From: Pyrrhoderma lamaoense
Lineage: Eukaryota > Basidiomycota > Agaricomycetes > Hymenochaetales > Hymenochaetaceae
Reading direction: 5' to 3'
Assembly: GCA_002794735.1 (NCBI GenBank)
Contig: NBAZ01000033.1
Location: forward strand, 83,281-147,280
Length of the DNA: 64,000 nucleotides
In this document: piece after piece, positions 1 to 12,523 of the stretch
Position numbering within the stretch: position 1 is the first letter of the stretch
How the letters are laid out: each line of letters opens with the position of its first letter
The notes under the pieces: model-generated
What the model was told of the DNA's origin: nothing
The model's database searches: none
The model's input: the letters and a program-made list of their open reading frames with translations, nothing else
Position numbers and translations under genes: made by a program

Positions 1-1534
1 AGATTAGACGTGCAAAACGTGTGAGAGTTCTTCAGAACAGACCAGTCTAAGACTCAAAGAGAGCTTCGCAGTGACGCAGGAGTCCTAGGCGCGGTAACGG
101 GTGTCATAAACATTAGCTCAAGAAAGAATGGAGGATGTTAAGGGTGATATATCTGATACTTTTTTATATCCTTGGAGGTGCTGAGTTCTAGCTCAGACCG
201 AGGTAGACGCAGCGAAAAAGGTGGCATTAAAAATTATGGAATTAACTTGGCTATATATAGTGTCTGTATAGAAAGAGATTAGATAAGATAAGTCATATAT
301 AGTAATTTGTATATAGCGCGTATACATAAATAAAATAACGTAAGCCAATTTTTCAATATTGTGGGTGATTATTCTGCAGCTAACTTAAAAGCATTCTTTC
401 AGTATAGAAAAATGTATATACGTTTCTTCTCAAGGCCGTATATGTTCTTGTTTCCACCTAATAATCCTCCAGTTGGTTGGGTATAGATAATTATAATTTT
501 TAGTCGCTGGACCTAGGACTCGACGAGGTCAAAAGTTTGCATTCTCTGAGACTTAGTAACAGAAAATCACTTTCAATTCTTGAAAATGCTATGGGCTGTT
601 GTTGCACTCAAGTGGCCGCTATTACGTTTTTCTAAGTACAAGAAGTCAGGAACAGAGTCTCTATGCACAGAATCGGTCCTTAACCCGAGTTTAACTACTC
701 ATCTCTTAATTAATCTATCATCATCATTTCATCAAACTTTACAAATAGCTGCTTATATGATTTCCGAGAAGCACGAGATCCTGTTCAAAAAAATAGTAGA
801 TTTTCATTTAAAAAAAGAAGACATGTACGATGGGATTGACCAAATGCTTATTTCCATTCGCTCCTGACTCGTCTAGGGCTGTCCTTAAGTATGTAGTTTG
901 GATCAACGATCTCTCTGCCCCTTGAAGTATTTCTATCGTGGATCTATTATAGCGTTACTTTTGAGGCTACTGTCTCATGCATTTATACCTTTTGGTATAA
1001 TCTGGTGCATCGTTGATATTAAGGGCACTCTATAACCTCAAGTATAGTAGTACCTCTGTACGTTGTAGACATAGGATCATAAGACACGTAAACGCCTTTG
1101 GCAAGGTGTACGATCAAAAGTGACCGTAAAAAGTTCTATACTTAGATCTAGGATGGGAGCTCGATATGAGCAATCATCTCGAACATTGCCTCAGCGATTG
1201 ATTTGATTGTTGATACACTGCATCCTGGATCAACAAATTTATCTCGTTATGTATACACATTTCTTAGAACCAAGAACTCGAAAAACAGAATACAGATGTA
1301 TAAATCCGAGATCTCATACCCTGTGACGATCTTTGAAAAAAGTGCTATCAACGGATGCTTCTCTGTACACTAGTCAGGGGCCAATTTTGATTTTTTGATC
1401 ATCTATCGCCTAGGCGTCAAATCATGCTATTTCTGGTATATCAATCCCCTAATTTAACATTTGGAAGCCCGAATCTTGTATATGAACATCACTAAAGATT
1501 CTATTGAACTCAAGCTTGACTATTACCCTTCCCC
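1..1534. other. 5' flank of NLR gene, no gene seen
   Basis: No reading frame here shows protein-like composition or a recognisable motif. The longest ATG frame (580-867, 95 codons) has no family resemblance and no plausible splice partners. The stretch is AT-rich and presumably holds the promoter of the NLR gene starting at 1535. Confidence 0.5.
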
Positions 1535-4500
1535 ATGTCGAAGTACTACATTCTGAAAGGTCTGTCTAAAAATCAAGCGCCTTTTTATACTATTATTCAG
1601 GCTGATAGTATCTCTGAACGCCCTAGTTATCCATGCTGACCTCACAGAGCTCTGGAGCAAGCGTCCATTTCCTTTGAAGCTATTCAGAGACCTCAACTTT
1701 CGTGTTGATATCAAAACCGCTGATGTGACCCAGAGAACTCGAATGGTTCATCACACAACCACACCCACTTGGAATGAGTCTTTTCCCTTGTCCGTTCAAC
1801 TTCATGTTATATGCAGTGTGAATATTAGCTAATAGCTTAACTGATAGACATGTATCAGATGAAGTGGCAGCAGTAAACATAACGGTGACGCATGTATCCG
1901 CAAAGGATTTTCAAGTTGGTCACAGTCAACTTGAATTGAAGAGTAATGACCAGGAAGGTAGGCTGTATTATTGTTCATTACATATCAATATGCTAAGCTG
2001 AGCTTTGGAAAGCACGTCTCGCTCTACGCACAAAAGCAGAGGGTACATTAGAATCGTCCAGCTTCATAGTCCTTTTTGTGAAATCCTCAAACGCAATACA
2101 GAGTGCTAGGACCACTCTTGAAAATATTGTACGTGACGTGGTTGGTGAGGATGTCGAAAATGTAGTGGACCATGTTGAAAAGATAATCCAAGAAGGAAAG
2201 ACAGTACTTCAAAGCAACCTCATGAAATCCTGCAAATCCTTACCTATCACAGACACAATTGTTGCTGGTGTGGACTGTCTCTCAGACGTAAGTCGAATCT
2301 ACAGAGAAGATCAGGAATCCTCTAATAGATACCTAGTCACATCCATTACTAAAATTAGGGTGGTGTATGATTTCGGTGCTGTATAAGGTAGGCAGGGCAA
2401 TAGGTCACCAAAAATAGTATACTGAGAACGTCTAGCTTGTATCACAGCAGAAGAAACTAGATCAAAGAATATATAATTTACTTGACGAACTCTTAAGTCT
2501 ATTCCAAGTAATCGTTAATGCATCCACCATACGCTGGACCATCGATTCTCTCCAACGACTCATCGAGGAACTCATAGACTTCATCATGGAGTGCGGTTTG
2601 TTCATTCGTGCGTATATTCGGCGCAGCTTCCTTGGTGAGTATTGTGTTCGTTTGAAAATCCTTCTAGTAACATTATTTAAGGGCGTGTACTCCGCCAAAG
2701 CGAGAAGTCAACAGTGGATACATATGAAGAAGGAATCGCAATTCTTAGAGTTAAACTGAATACTGGCATTGCCATTCAGAGCTCCAGCATGATAGCAGAG
2801 AACACTATTACATTAGCAGAGAATACCAGGACGTTAACGGGGAACACCAAAGCTACCGTTCTGCTCAGTACGTACTGGTAAACCGTCTAGAAGCCCGATA
2901 CTATTCTAATATCAGTCCATAGAAATAGCAAATATTCTTCGCCCTGTCCATTTATCCGGTATAGATAGACCAGAGTGCCTGAAAGACACTCGTGCCAAAG
3001 TCAGGGAAGAGATTTGTAGTTGGGCTTCAAACTTGCAATATCCCAATCTACTCCTACTTATCGGTGCTGCCGGCACTGGTAAGAGTACAATTGCTACCAC
3101 AATAGCAAGGGAGTTTCGGAAGAGGAAACAGCTTGCTTCTTATAATTTTTTCATCAGAGGAAAGAGTAATCCCGACTCTGTTTTCCCAACCATCGCATAT
3201 GATCTCGCCCAGTTCAACGGGCATTTTGCAACTCGCATCGATTCTGCCTTGGAGGGAAGGGGAGACCTCCACTCCGCAACGATTCAGGAACAATACGTTA
3301 TACTGATAAGAGAGCCTCTTCAAACCCTTGTACAGTCTGGATTTAAGGATTGTGTCCTCATCGTTCTTGATGCCTTAGACGAGTGTGGTACAAGTCACAC
3401 AAGGAAAGCAGTTATTCGCATTTTACAAGAAGAATTGCCTACGTTACCTCCTAATTTCCGCTTTCTTATTACTGGAAGACCGGAGGAAGATATCGTTCCG
3501 TTGAGATCACTGTCTTATGTACATCCCGTCTCTTTGAACCAACAATCACAAGATAGCAAACGTGATGTCCTTGCCTATATCAAGTACGAATTTGGAGCAC
3601 TAAGGACTTCAAACATGTTGAAAGTACCTGGTGATTGGCCTTGGGAGAGCAATTTAAGAACTCTCGCAGATACAGCAGAAGGATTGTTTATTTGGGCATC
3701 TACTGCAGTCAAGTTTATCTCCGAAAGGGGGATAAATCGCCTCGCACGGATGGACCGACTGGTCAAAGATGCACATACACTCGACCTGAATGAGCTATAT
3801 GTATCGATACTCGTGAATTCCCTCGTCTGGGATGACGACACAAGACGGGTGTTCGTGAGTGTATTCTCCCTTATCTTTCTTGGGAAATCCTCATTATGCG
3901 ATACAGACATTGACAATATCCTAGGACTTGAACAAGACACAACTGCAAACTTGCTCTCCCATCTTCGATCTTTAGTATCATACGAACCTGGGCAGCCCAT
4001 TACACTCCATCATGAATCTTTTTATGATTATATTGTAACATGCGAGGGGAGAGAATGGCATATAAACATCGCGGCAAAAAAAATAAACCTTGCCGATATA
4101 TGCTTCCATAGGATGAAGGAGTTGCTACGGTTTAATATCGGTGGACTTAATTCATTCTTTATACTTAATGAAGAAATCCCTGATCTTGACGTACATATTA
4201 CGCGCTGCGTTCCATCTTTTCTACAGTATTTATGCTGCAACTGGGTACATCATCTGCGAGATGTATCATACTTGGAGGCACTACACGATCGTTTGAAGCT
4301 ATTCGCAAAGAGTCAGATGCTCTTTTGGTTTGAAGTGCTGAGCCATACAAAGACATTTAACGATCATGTTGGGATTGCACTCATGCATGCTATTCTGTGG
4401 CTTGAGGTAAGTGTTTGAATCCGACGATCCATACTACCGAGTGTGACATCTATATAGGACAAAGATCCCGAGCTTTCTACATTTCTCCGCGATGCCCATC

Positions 4501-6696
4501 TACAGGCCACTACATTTTCCGACCCGATAACACGGAGTACACCCCACATTTACTGCAGTCTTCTACCCCTCACCAAAGATGAGTCTATTGTCTCAAAGCA
4601 CTATGCGGCATACGCAAGTCAGGCCGTTGGAGTCGAATATATTGGACAGAAATCGCACAGCGCATGCATCAAAACGATTTACGGTCTAGATGATGGTGTT
4701 TCCGTCGTAAAGTTTTCTCCAGATGGGACTAAGATATTATCCGGATCGCTAAGTGGAAGTATCTGTACATGGGATGTGGTAAGTGGGGAGTTGATTTCAG
4801 AGACGAGAATCACCGGGACACAAGAACAAGATCAGAGTCTAATTTCTGAAATCACTTTCACTACTAACGGTAGATTTGTCGCAATGGGGGATCTCAAGGT
4901 TCTCTTCGAGTAGTGGATGTACCAAGTAATGAGCTAATCCATGATCTTGGAGGCGAGGACGATGATACCGTAGTAAGGTTGGCTAGATTTTCTCCCGATG
5001 GGAAGTATATTGCGTCAGGCTGCGAAGATGAGAGAGTTCATTTATGGAGTATTGGAGGCAGAGTGGTTGATAGGGAGCTACTAGAAGGGCACATTGATCG
5101 CATTAGTACAATATCGTTCTCATACGACAGCCGATATCTCGCATCCGGGTCGTATGACAAAAGTATCATAATATGGGATGTGAAAGAGAGAAGGATGGTG
5201 CATGCACCTTGCAGAGGACACGATAAAAAGGTTATTTCTATCGTATTTTCCCCAGATGGGGAGAACATCGCATCAGGCACTGATGATGGGAGCGTTTGTA
5301 TCTGGAAAGTGTCCACAGGTGTTATGGTTCATCAGCTCAGGTTTTCTGGATCTCTCTCCGATATCTCGTATTCGCCCAACGGCCTTCACATTACTATAGT
5401 GGGGTATATCCCTGATAATTCCGATATTGGGATCATAGAAATGTGGGATACGTTGAACATCGATGAACCTCCGAAACACTTCGAAGATAGCCTTGCATGT
5501 GCATGCGACAGTATCTCATTCGCCTACGACAGTGCACGTTTTGTGTCCAGTCACACAGACGGAACAATTCGAATCTGGAATGCCGCTGGTGGTATAACAG
5601 GTACAAATTCTCTTCTAGGACAAAATATAATTAGGTCTGTCGCAGTTTCGCCGAGTGGAAGATATGTTGCCTCTGGATGCGAAGACGGTACCATTCGTGT
5701 GTGGATTGCGGCTAAGGGCGAGCTCGTTTCTGGGCCGTGCAAAGGAGTCACTAGCGAGATTACTTCTATTGCGTTCTCTCATGACGATAGACTGATTGCA
5801 GCTGGCTCTTCATCTTGTAGTGATGGGACAGTAACGATTTGGAGGATGCTAGATGAAGACACTTTGCCACTAATAGAAGTTTGCACCGGTCTAGTCACAT
5901 CAATTGTTTTTTCTCCTGACGGAAAACATATCGCTTCAGGCTCTTTTCACTCCACAATTTGCATCTGGATATTAGAACGTGGTGTATTAGCCATCGAGCC
6001 ATTAGAAGGACACAGTGGCAATGTTTTGTCAATTGCTTACTCACCTGATGGAGGGAAAATCGTCTCTGGATCCAAGGACGGGACTACCTGTATCTGGAAT
6101 GCTATAAATGGCTATTTGATCTCAACGCTTGAAGGTCACTTTGATACAGTCCCGTAGCATTTTCTCCTGATGGATCCTACATCGTCTCTGCATCTAGCGA
6201 TCAAACGATACAAATTTGGAATGCAGATACTGCAGAGATTCTTCATTCAATGAGCCACGGAGATCTCAGGAGGTCAGTGTCCTTCTCACCCGATGGAAGG
6301 CAAATTCTGTCGGCAAACGATAGCGAGTTTTATGTATTGGATTCTTCAACTGGTATACCTCTTTATGATACATGGCCAGATTATGTAGGATGTCATACAT
6401 GTGCTTCCGAAACCGTCTGCTTCTTTCCTGATGGAGAACATTATACTGTAACGGATGGCGAAATACTCAGAATCTATATGCTAACTGATGTAGATCCATC
6501 TTGGTCTTTTACTACTCTAAGCGGTGATAGTTGGATTGTCGACAAATACAATAATTTGCTCATGTGGATCCCTCAGGAGCTTCGTAGATCGATTCTTACT
6601 CCTAAAAATCTTGCTATTCTCAATTTGCCCTTCCGTACGAAATTAGATTTTACGTTTTGTCTTACAGGGTACGAGTGGACGGGATTCATCATTTAA
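1535..6696 (+). CDS. C2-NACHT-WD40 NLR-type STAND protein, two single-base breaks
   Basis: Inferred exons: 1535-1559, 1609-1815, 1859-1957, 2040-2287, an uncertain short exon near 2358-2386, 2448-2634, 2682-2867, 2923-4406 and 4458-6696. Splice phases agree throughout apart from the uncertain exon. The protein opens [20 protein letters not shown] and continues as a C2-like beta domain (key stretch [10 protein letters not shown]). A helical NLR linker follows, then a NACHT domain with Walker [10 protein letters not shown] (about 3069-3095) and Walker B-like [13 protein letters not shown] (about 3350-3390). After the intron at 4407-4457 come about 12-14 WD40 blades (repeated FSPDG..IASG and IWDV), enough for one or two propellers. 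Fungal NLRs of this layout are cytoplasmic receptors thought to act in non-self recognition and heterokaryon incompatibility. The frame is broken after the G run at 4886-4890 (TAG at 4911) and after the C run at 6151-6153 (TAG at 6155). Adding one base at each site restores WD40 sequence. The gene is either mis-sequenced or recently inactivated. Restored length is about 1,560 aa. Confidence 0.85.
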
Positions 6697-7595
6697 ACAT
6701 GTATTCGTATTCTAGACATCATTATAAATCATTGATTGTAATTGGAAGCTCAGTTTCTACCATAATGAATGACATTCGTTGGCTTTAACCTCATGTTGTC
6801 AAGCCATAACGGTCGTGCAGTAAGAGCGGGCCGGGCTCATCTTGACGTTGCTAAGACCAGATAAGAATATCCTCTGATTCCGGTCGCCATAAAGCATGGT
6901 ATCATCGACGTGTAACATTAGACTTATAGTCAGTCGTTCATAATACTCTAAGAATCTGGCACGTAAGCAAGGTATTCCCACGAAACAGAGTATAATCATC
7001 TTGAAGGTGGCTATCACAGGCAAACAAGCTGACAAGAAAGTACTGTTCCTCACGGTGACCCTGGATGACAAGACAAAAAGTCCCGTTTCTAATTGTGTTC
7101 ATTACGTGCTTGTAAGAAAGGAATGTGATATAAAAATAGGAGTTTCCACCTTATACACGGATTTGCCCAAACTTTGAGGATAATGTCGAGATGGAAACAG
7201 AAAGACTAGTGCTCCTGATGACGGTGGTACAACACAGAAATTAACTTCATAATTGAGTGAAAAGAGGCGAGATCGTCGAATGAATGTGAATATTGAGCAC
7301 GAGGGCATTGATATCAACACACTAAAGAGTGAGCCTCCATAGAGGTGAAAAAATGATGTATAAAAGATACCGTAAGATATATAATTAGATCCGTTGATGC
7401 AACGTGTAGTTGCATTAAAAGGTACTCAAGTATATAGACTAAAAAGATCATTGAAAACAAAGAAGTGCCCCTTCGTATAGAACTGGGTGAAAGTGGTTAT
7501 ATGTCAGGGTCAGAACCATAACAGAAAGAGAAGTTCATACCTGTCATTATCATTATAGTCATTAAATATACATCCATATACATATATCCAGTCCC
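6697..7595. other. Convergent intergenic region, no gene seen
   Basis: This lies between the 3' ends of the NLR (+) and the kinesin (-). It has short frames on the minus strand (6799-7071, 7102-7320) without recognisable motifs, and AT-rich stretches near 7370-7440 and 7540-7590 that may hold the two polyadenylation regions. I see no repeat or RNA gene. Confidence 0.4.
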
Positions 7596-10500
7596 TTATG
7601 CTTCAATTATTAACGAGTTTCGTACCCATTCTGCATCATCATCATCGTCGTCGTCTAGTTCTTCACCAGAAGACCGGATGCCATTATCTGCCAACTCGCG
7701 TCTTATTTGTTTCTTGGGAGATCCTAATAGCTCCAGCTCCGGCTCCGATTCTCCGGCATGACGTTTAGGTTTTGAGGTTTTCTTAGTACTATCACTAAAA
7801 GCCGAGTCGAGACCTATCAACCTGCCCGGCTGGTTCGTGGCTTCATCGAAAGGAACCCGATTAGTACTCTTCTGCTTCCGAGATTTGCGACTATCCAGAC
7901 TCCCGGGATCACTTTCCTCATCCGAATCACTTTGTGTCCTGTCAATTGTACTAGGGTCTGCTACTGCCGTTTCTGTACCAGATAAATTGGCGCTACGAGG
8001 TTTGATTTGACTCTTCTTTGACCGACGAGGGACAAAGGGAACTTTGTTCTTGACTGCGTACTCAATCTCAATTATTCTTTTCGTACGATACAGTGATTAG
8101 TGGGCAGGGGACAATCATACAGAATATGACAAGGGAACGTACCGGCCCTTTAGTTTCATGTTATCTGGTACGTAAGTTTCCGCCTTGCGATAAAGGTCAA
8201 GTGCAACCTCTAGATCACCTCTGCAGAGATACATTAATTCATGTTCATTCGACGGTGTTGAGAAAATCGTACTTTTCAGAATGAGCCCTTGCAAGAGAAA
8301 TATAAGCTCTGCCAGTCTTCTTTTTTGATGATGGAGATAGAACATCAGCTAGCTGAATTTCCCGGCTGCGCTCTTTATGGTTTTGCTCACTAAAAAAAGT
8401 CACAATTGCAAGTTCCAAGAAGCCACATAATTGTAGTTTATCAGGCGCAATAATGAAGTCATGGTGGTATTTCATGAGTGAAAGCTCAAAACGATCAAAT
8501 AGAGTATTTACTATTTGTCCTCAAGCTCAACCAGTCGACGGCGCAGCTCATTATCAAGATCTTCGTGTCTTTTCAATAGCGGAGTTAGTACTCCCGACGG
8601 CAAGCCAGATCGAGTTTTCATATCTAGTGGATAGAGGTCTGGCGTTGATGAAAGGCTAGAAGGCTGTCTTGCCAATTGCTGTTCTGCTTCCTTTTTCTCT
8701 GTTTCAGCTCGTTGCTTCTCGAGTTGTTCGAGCCTACGTGCAACCTCTATCTCGACTGCTTTTGATATCTATGGAATTCGACGATCTCATTAGTTGCACT
8801 AGCTTTATGACTCCCTGGTAAGGGCTTACCCGTTCGTCGATCTCTTCTTCTGACAATCCTAGAATACCAGAACTGTTGTTGCTTCCTCGCCCATTCCCTT
8901 TTGTAGATTCAGCACTTGTTTTCCGTACAACACCACTGGGGCCAGAAGTGGCTGTGGAGAAAGATTGAAAAGCTAAGCCATTTCCTAAACCGAATGTCGA
9001 CAAACGCCCTTTAGTAGATCCTAGAAGTTTAGAAGAACCTGCAGTAGGTAAGAGAGATGGACGCCCAGATTGGCCTATTTGAGGTTGATAAAAAGTATGA
9101 GTAAGCAGGCGGTCATGGACTGATAAACTAATACACACGGGATGAGGATGCGACATTAGCAGAAGGTAATGAAGGAGCCTGCTGGGCAAGAGCAGCGAAA
9201 TGTGGTTTCGGTACCGGTTGGTTATCCCGGACGTTTATAACTGGTTTGTTTTCAATTTCCTTTGTTCGCGTTGCAAAACTGAGAAGAGGATATGAACGTT
9301 TAAGAAAATGTTCAAAGACAGAATAAGAGTGACTTACTTGAGTGTGTTCCAAGTGTCTTGTCTAAATTTTGTTCCTGGGGCTAGATTACATATCAGAAGG
9401 CCAACAGCCGTCCCACCAAGAGCATCTTGTAAGATGCGAGTAAGCTTAGAGTTTCTATAAGGAATTCTCGACTAAGGCTTGGATTAGTGAATTAGTTTTT
9501 GGGTAACGAACTCAGTAACGTACAGCTCCTTGGTTTAGAGCATGGACAACTTGCCCAAGTACGCTTAGAGATTTATTGATTGCGGCAGATTCCGCCATTC
9601 GTGAAGGGTCGTTTCCAGTAAGCTATGGGATCTTTAGGACGTCATACGTAAACTAGACAACCCCTAGGACAAACCTTGTTATTTTCTGAGCCAGCCAGAT
9701 CGACAAGGTTTATTTTACCAGTAGTTGCTATGAGAATATAAGCAACGTTTCTAGGTTCATAGTAGCTAATACATACTTTGATTGGTGGAAGAATCAGACA
9801 TTTGAACATGTAAGGTCAAGATAGCATGTGACCGAGATGATGCATGATTGAGGTTGGTTGAGCCCACAGAACGACGTTTGGTCGCTGCACTGATACATTT
9901 ACATCAGTTCGCATATCACAACGTTGACTATAGAGAAAAATAGCTACGAGTATATCTTATCAAACTCCGAGACACTTGAAATCGGAATGGAGCTCAGATA
10001 CGCGACGAACACTTGTCCAGCTTCGTTCTCTCTAACAGGAAGTTTTGGGGCCTGGGAGGACATATGAGAAACAAGACAGCATCAATCTAAATCACAGTAA
10101 CATACACTCTCGCGATCAACAAGCAGATCATACACTTCTTCCTTGTAAATTTCCATATACGATACAGATATGCTAACTTCGGCATTGCTAATCGTCGCTT
10201 GTCGGTCAAAAAGGTCCTAGTATGATATGCTAAGCATTCTATGAAAAACTCTATTTCCAGTAGATTTACCTACCTGAACAACACGAGGAATTATCCCAGG
10301 TTGCACTTTCGACCCTTGTATCGTATGTGTTTTCCCTGATGAAGTCACGCCATATGCAAAAACTGTGACTGTCTAACTAGATTTTTAGCACATATATTAT
10401 GGTGGCACGAAGGATACCCACCACTCCATCAAAGACGACATCAAGAAGAGGTTTCACATCATTCATATAGATCTCATCTTGAGAAGAGTCTGGTCCATAA

Positions 10501-10661
10501 CAAGAGGAGAAAGGAAACTTGAACCGTTGTGTTTGATCGCGAGGGTGATTAACCATAACGAATGAGCCAGATTCGTCGTTCTGAACCGAGACAGCCTCAT
10601 CATTGACTTCTCCTTGAATCTTTGGTCGTAAGCGCGCGGCAATCCGAATTTTTGTTGACAT
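7596..10661 (-). CDS. Kinesin motor protein, kinesin-10/KIF22-like
   Basis: The protein starts at 10661 ([18 protein letters not shown]) and ends at 7596, with many short introns that I did not fully resolve. An N-terminal motor runs from about 10661 to 9230. Visible in order are the beta1 strand IRIAARLRP, the P-loop [14 protein letters not shown] (about 10370-10330), [13 protein letters not shown], switch I NHASSRSH (about 9860), switch [11 protein letters not shown] (about 9700), [18 protein letters not shown], and [16 protein letters not shown] (about 9440). The neck [15 protein letters not shown] resembles kinesin-10 (KIF22/Kid) more than other classes. A Ser/Gly-rich linker, a short coiled coil (about 8760-8680), a TPR-like segment ([15 protein letters not shown]) and an acidic, Lys-rich tail ending in a run of Asp follow. 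KIF22-type motors push chromosomes along the spindle. The usual C-terminal helix-hairpin-helix was not seen, so the subfamily is tentative while the motor itself is certain. It is divergent from the Sos7-like gene 160 bp away. Confidence 0.85.
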
Positions 10662-10821
10662 GTTGTGCCTATTAGAATAACGAAAGTGAATCTAAGGCAG
10701 CAGCAAGGAACGTCAAAATAAGAAGCGATTGAGTAGCCTCAACCACTTGATGTCACGTGTACGTGTATGTTCGCGTCGCGTCTCTAAACTCTTTTTCAGT
10801 GGCTCATTCTACACAATCATT
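10662..10821. promoter_or_regulatory. Bidirectional promoter between kinesin and Sos7-like gene
   Basis: Only 160 bp separate the divergent start codons of the kinesin (10661, -) and the kinetochore gene (10822, +), so one compact region must serve both. No canonical TATA box stands out. An upstream in-frame ATG at 10750 could give a longer Sos7-like N-terminus. Both products are expected to act in mitosis, so shared cell-cycle control is plausible but not shown. Confidence 0.5.
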
Positions 10822-12106
10822 ATGGATGATAACTTGGCACCGCATATACGACCATCTCTGGATACTCTAGACTCAAACACTGAAATCGAGCGTGCAAATG
10901 ATCTAGTGTCCAATTTTGTTAAGACACCGCTCACTATCACTCGAGCTCAAGGAGATTTTGAAAATAAGCTCTCTGAATTGAATGACAATGATCCTGGAGT
11001 ATCGATTACTCCTCGACAAATCCCAATGCATATCGCAACCGAAGTGGAAGCACAGCTAGTGTGTCACGCCGAGCTCTTTGCAATGATTAATTGCCTTCTA
11101 ACTTCAGTTAAATAGTCATTTTTACGCAAGCTTAAATTTAATTATCTCGAACAGAGTGCAAAGGACAAGTACATCAAAACTATCGTTGATGATGATGCAG
11201 AGATAATCACTGTAGATGACAATGAGGCACTCAAAAGAAGCAATGAAGAGAAAAAAGCACGTCTCAAACAGGCTAAAGACAATCTTGCGGCGAATAACGA
11301 ACGAGTTCACGAACTTGCTGTTGAAGTAGAATCAAGTAGGTGTTCCTTTATACACTCGTAAACCTCTCATTTGCCGATGCCCAACCAAATATCAGAGTAC
11401 AAATCGGCTGAAAGCCTCAAGGATGAGATATCTCGTCTTAGCTCTGAGATACTGGATGCACGCCTCGCAATTTCTCGTCTTCGTACGATCTACCCTCCTG
11501 ACTCACGCATGTCTGTTGCATCTGCAAATGCCAAGCTTGAGGAGCAGACAGAGCAAATGGCTAATCTTGACATGCAAGTATCGGAAAATGCATCTCGTAC
11601 TGAACGTATGAAGGAGAAGGTTCAAGAAACTATGCGTGAGGTCGAGAGACTTCGCGTCGAAAGATCAGCAAAAGAGGAAGAAGCTCGACAGACGAGAGGT
11701 GAGGAAGAGGATGAGCGTGTTCAAGGTCTCTATGATTGGTATAGTCTCAAACTCTATTACTCACGATTTAGACTAATTCATCCTTCCCTGCTCTAGGTAC
11801 ACAGCCCTTATCGCTATCCACCGCTCACTATTTTCCCTTACGTCGACTAAAGTTGTTGCCGAGAATGAACTCGAGTTATCTTATGAGGTCTCAGTATCCA
11901 CTTCTCCTACCCCACAGCTCGTACCTTTCACCTTGACACTCCTGTTCCAACCTAATACCCGTGTTCTTGCCGATGCTGCAGTCACTTCCCCTTCCCCATT
12001 GATATCTGATCTTGATCTGGATGAGCTTATTGGTATTCATGTCCAAGCGAATGATGTACAAGGGCTTGTGCGGGATCTAATGGCTCGTGTTCGCTCTGGT
12101 GTCTAA
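10822..12106 (+). CDS. Kinetochore protein Sos7-like coiled-coil protein
   Basis: Inferred exons are 10822-11058, 11116-11335, 11396-11738 and 11797-12106, with all phases consistent, giving 369 aa. The apparent TAG at 11113-11115 is the 3' end of a 57-nt intron (branch-like TTCTAACTT), not a stop. The joined sequence reads FLRKLKFNYLEQSAKDKYI. That block, followed by a long coiled coil (about residues 130-270) and a compact C-terminal domain (YTALIAIHRSLFS ... VRDLMARVRSGV), matches the fungal Sos7 (Kre28/ZWINT-like) pattern. In fission yeast Sos7 binds Spc7/KNL1 at the outer kinetochore. The identification is by pattern only; a different coiled-coil kinetochore subunit remains possible. It is divergent from the kinesin gene. 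Confidence 0.6.
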
Positions 12107-12523
12107 ACTTTGTTGTAATGATATTCAATATTTTGATTTTTTTCTCTCTGTGTGGGCATATAAAGTAACAGTATGCGCCATGGATCCACCAGTTTCTCTC
12201 AGGTGAGGTATCTTCATTGCTTTGTTTGTTACAGACATCTGACACAAAATAGTTTCTCTTATTTATCAATCATCTGACACATGTAAATTTCATTCTATAG
12301 CATAGCTATCACGGATCATATACGTAGGATATGGTTTTTATTGATTTCATAATTTAAAAAAAATACTTTATATTTCAATGGGAATGACCTTTGTCATCAA
12401 CATATAGTGATATTTAACATAAACATATAATCATAGTTATTGCGCAAACAGTTTATTATATTGATAAAGCCTTGACTCAAACCATACGAAGGAGGGTAGG
12501 CGATGAAATTGCGGAAATTCGGA
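12107..12523. other. Convergent intergenic region
   Basis: AT-rich 3' region between the Sos7-like gene (+) and the coiled-coil gene (-). A 12-codon-scale microsatellite or RNA gene was looked for and not found. Nothing beyond likely 3' UTRs is visible. Confidence 0.4.

Noticed and set aside
580..867. 95-codon ATG frame as a gene
   Set aside because: No motif, no conserved composition and no splice partners; it fits a chance frame in AT-rich DNA.
11113..11115. In-frame TAG in the Sos7-like gene, as possible readthrough
   Set aside because: The TAG is the 3' end of a 57-nt GT..AG intron (11059-11115) with a branch-like site and matching phase.
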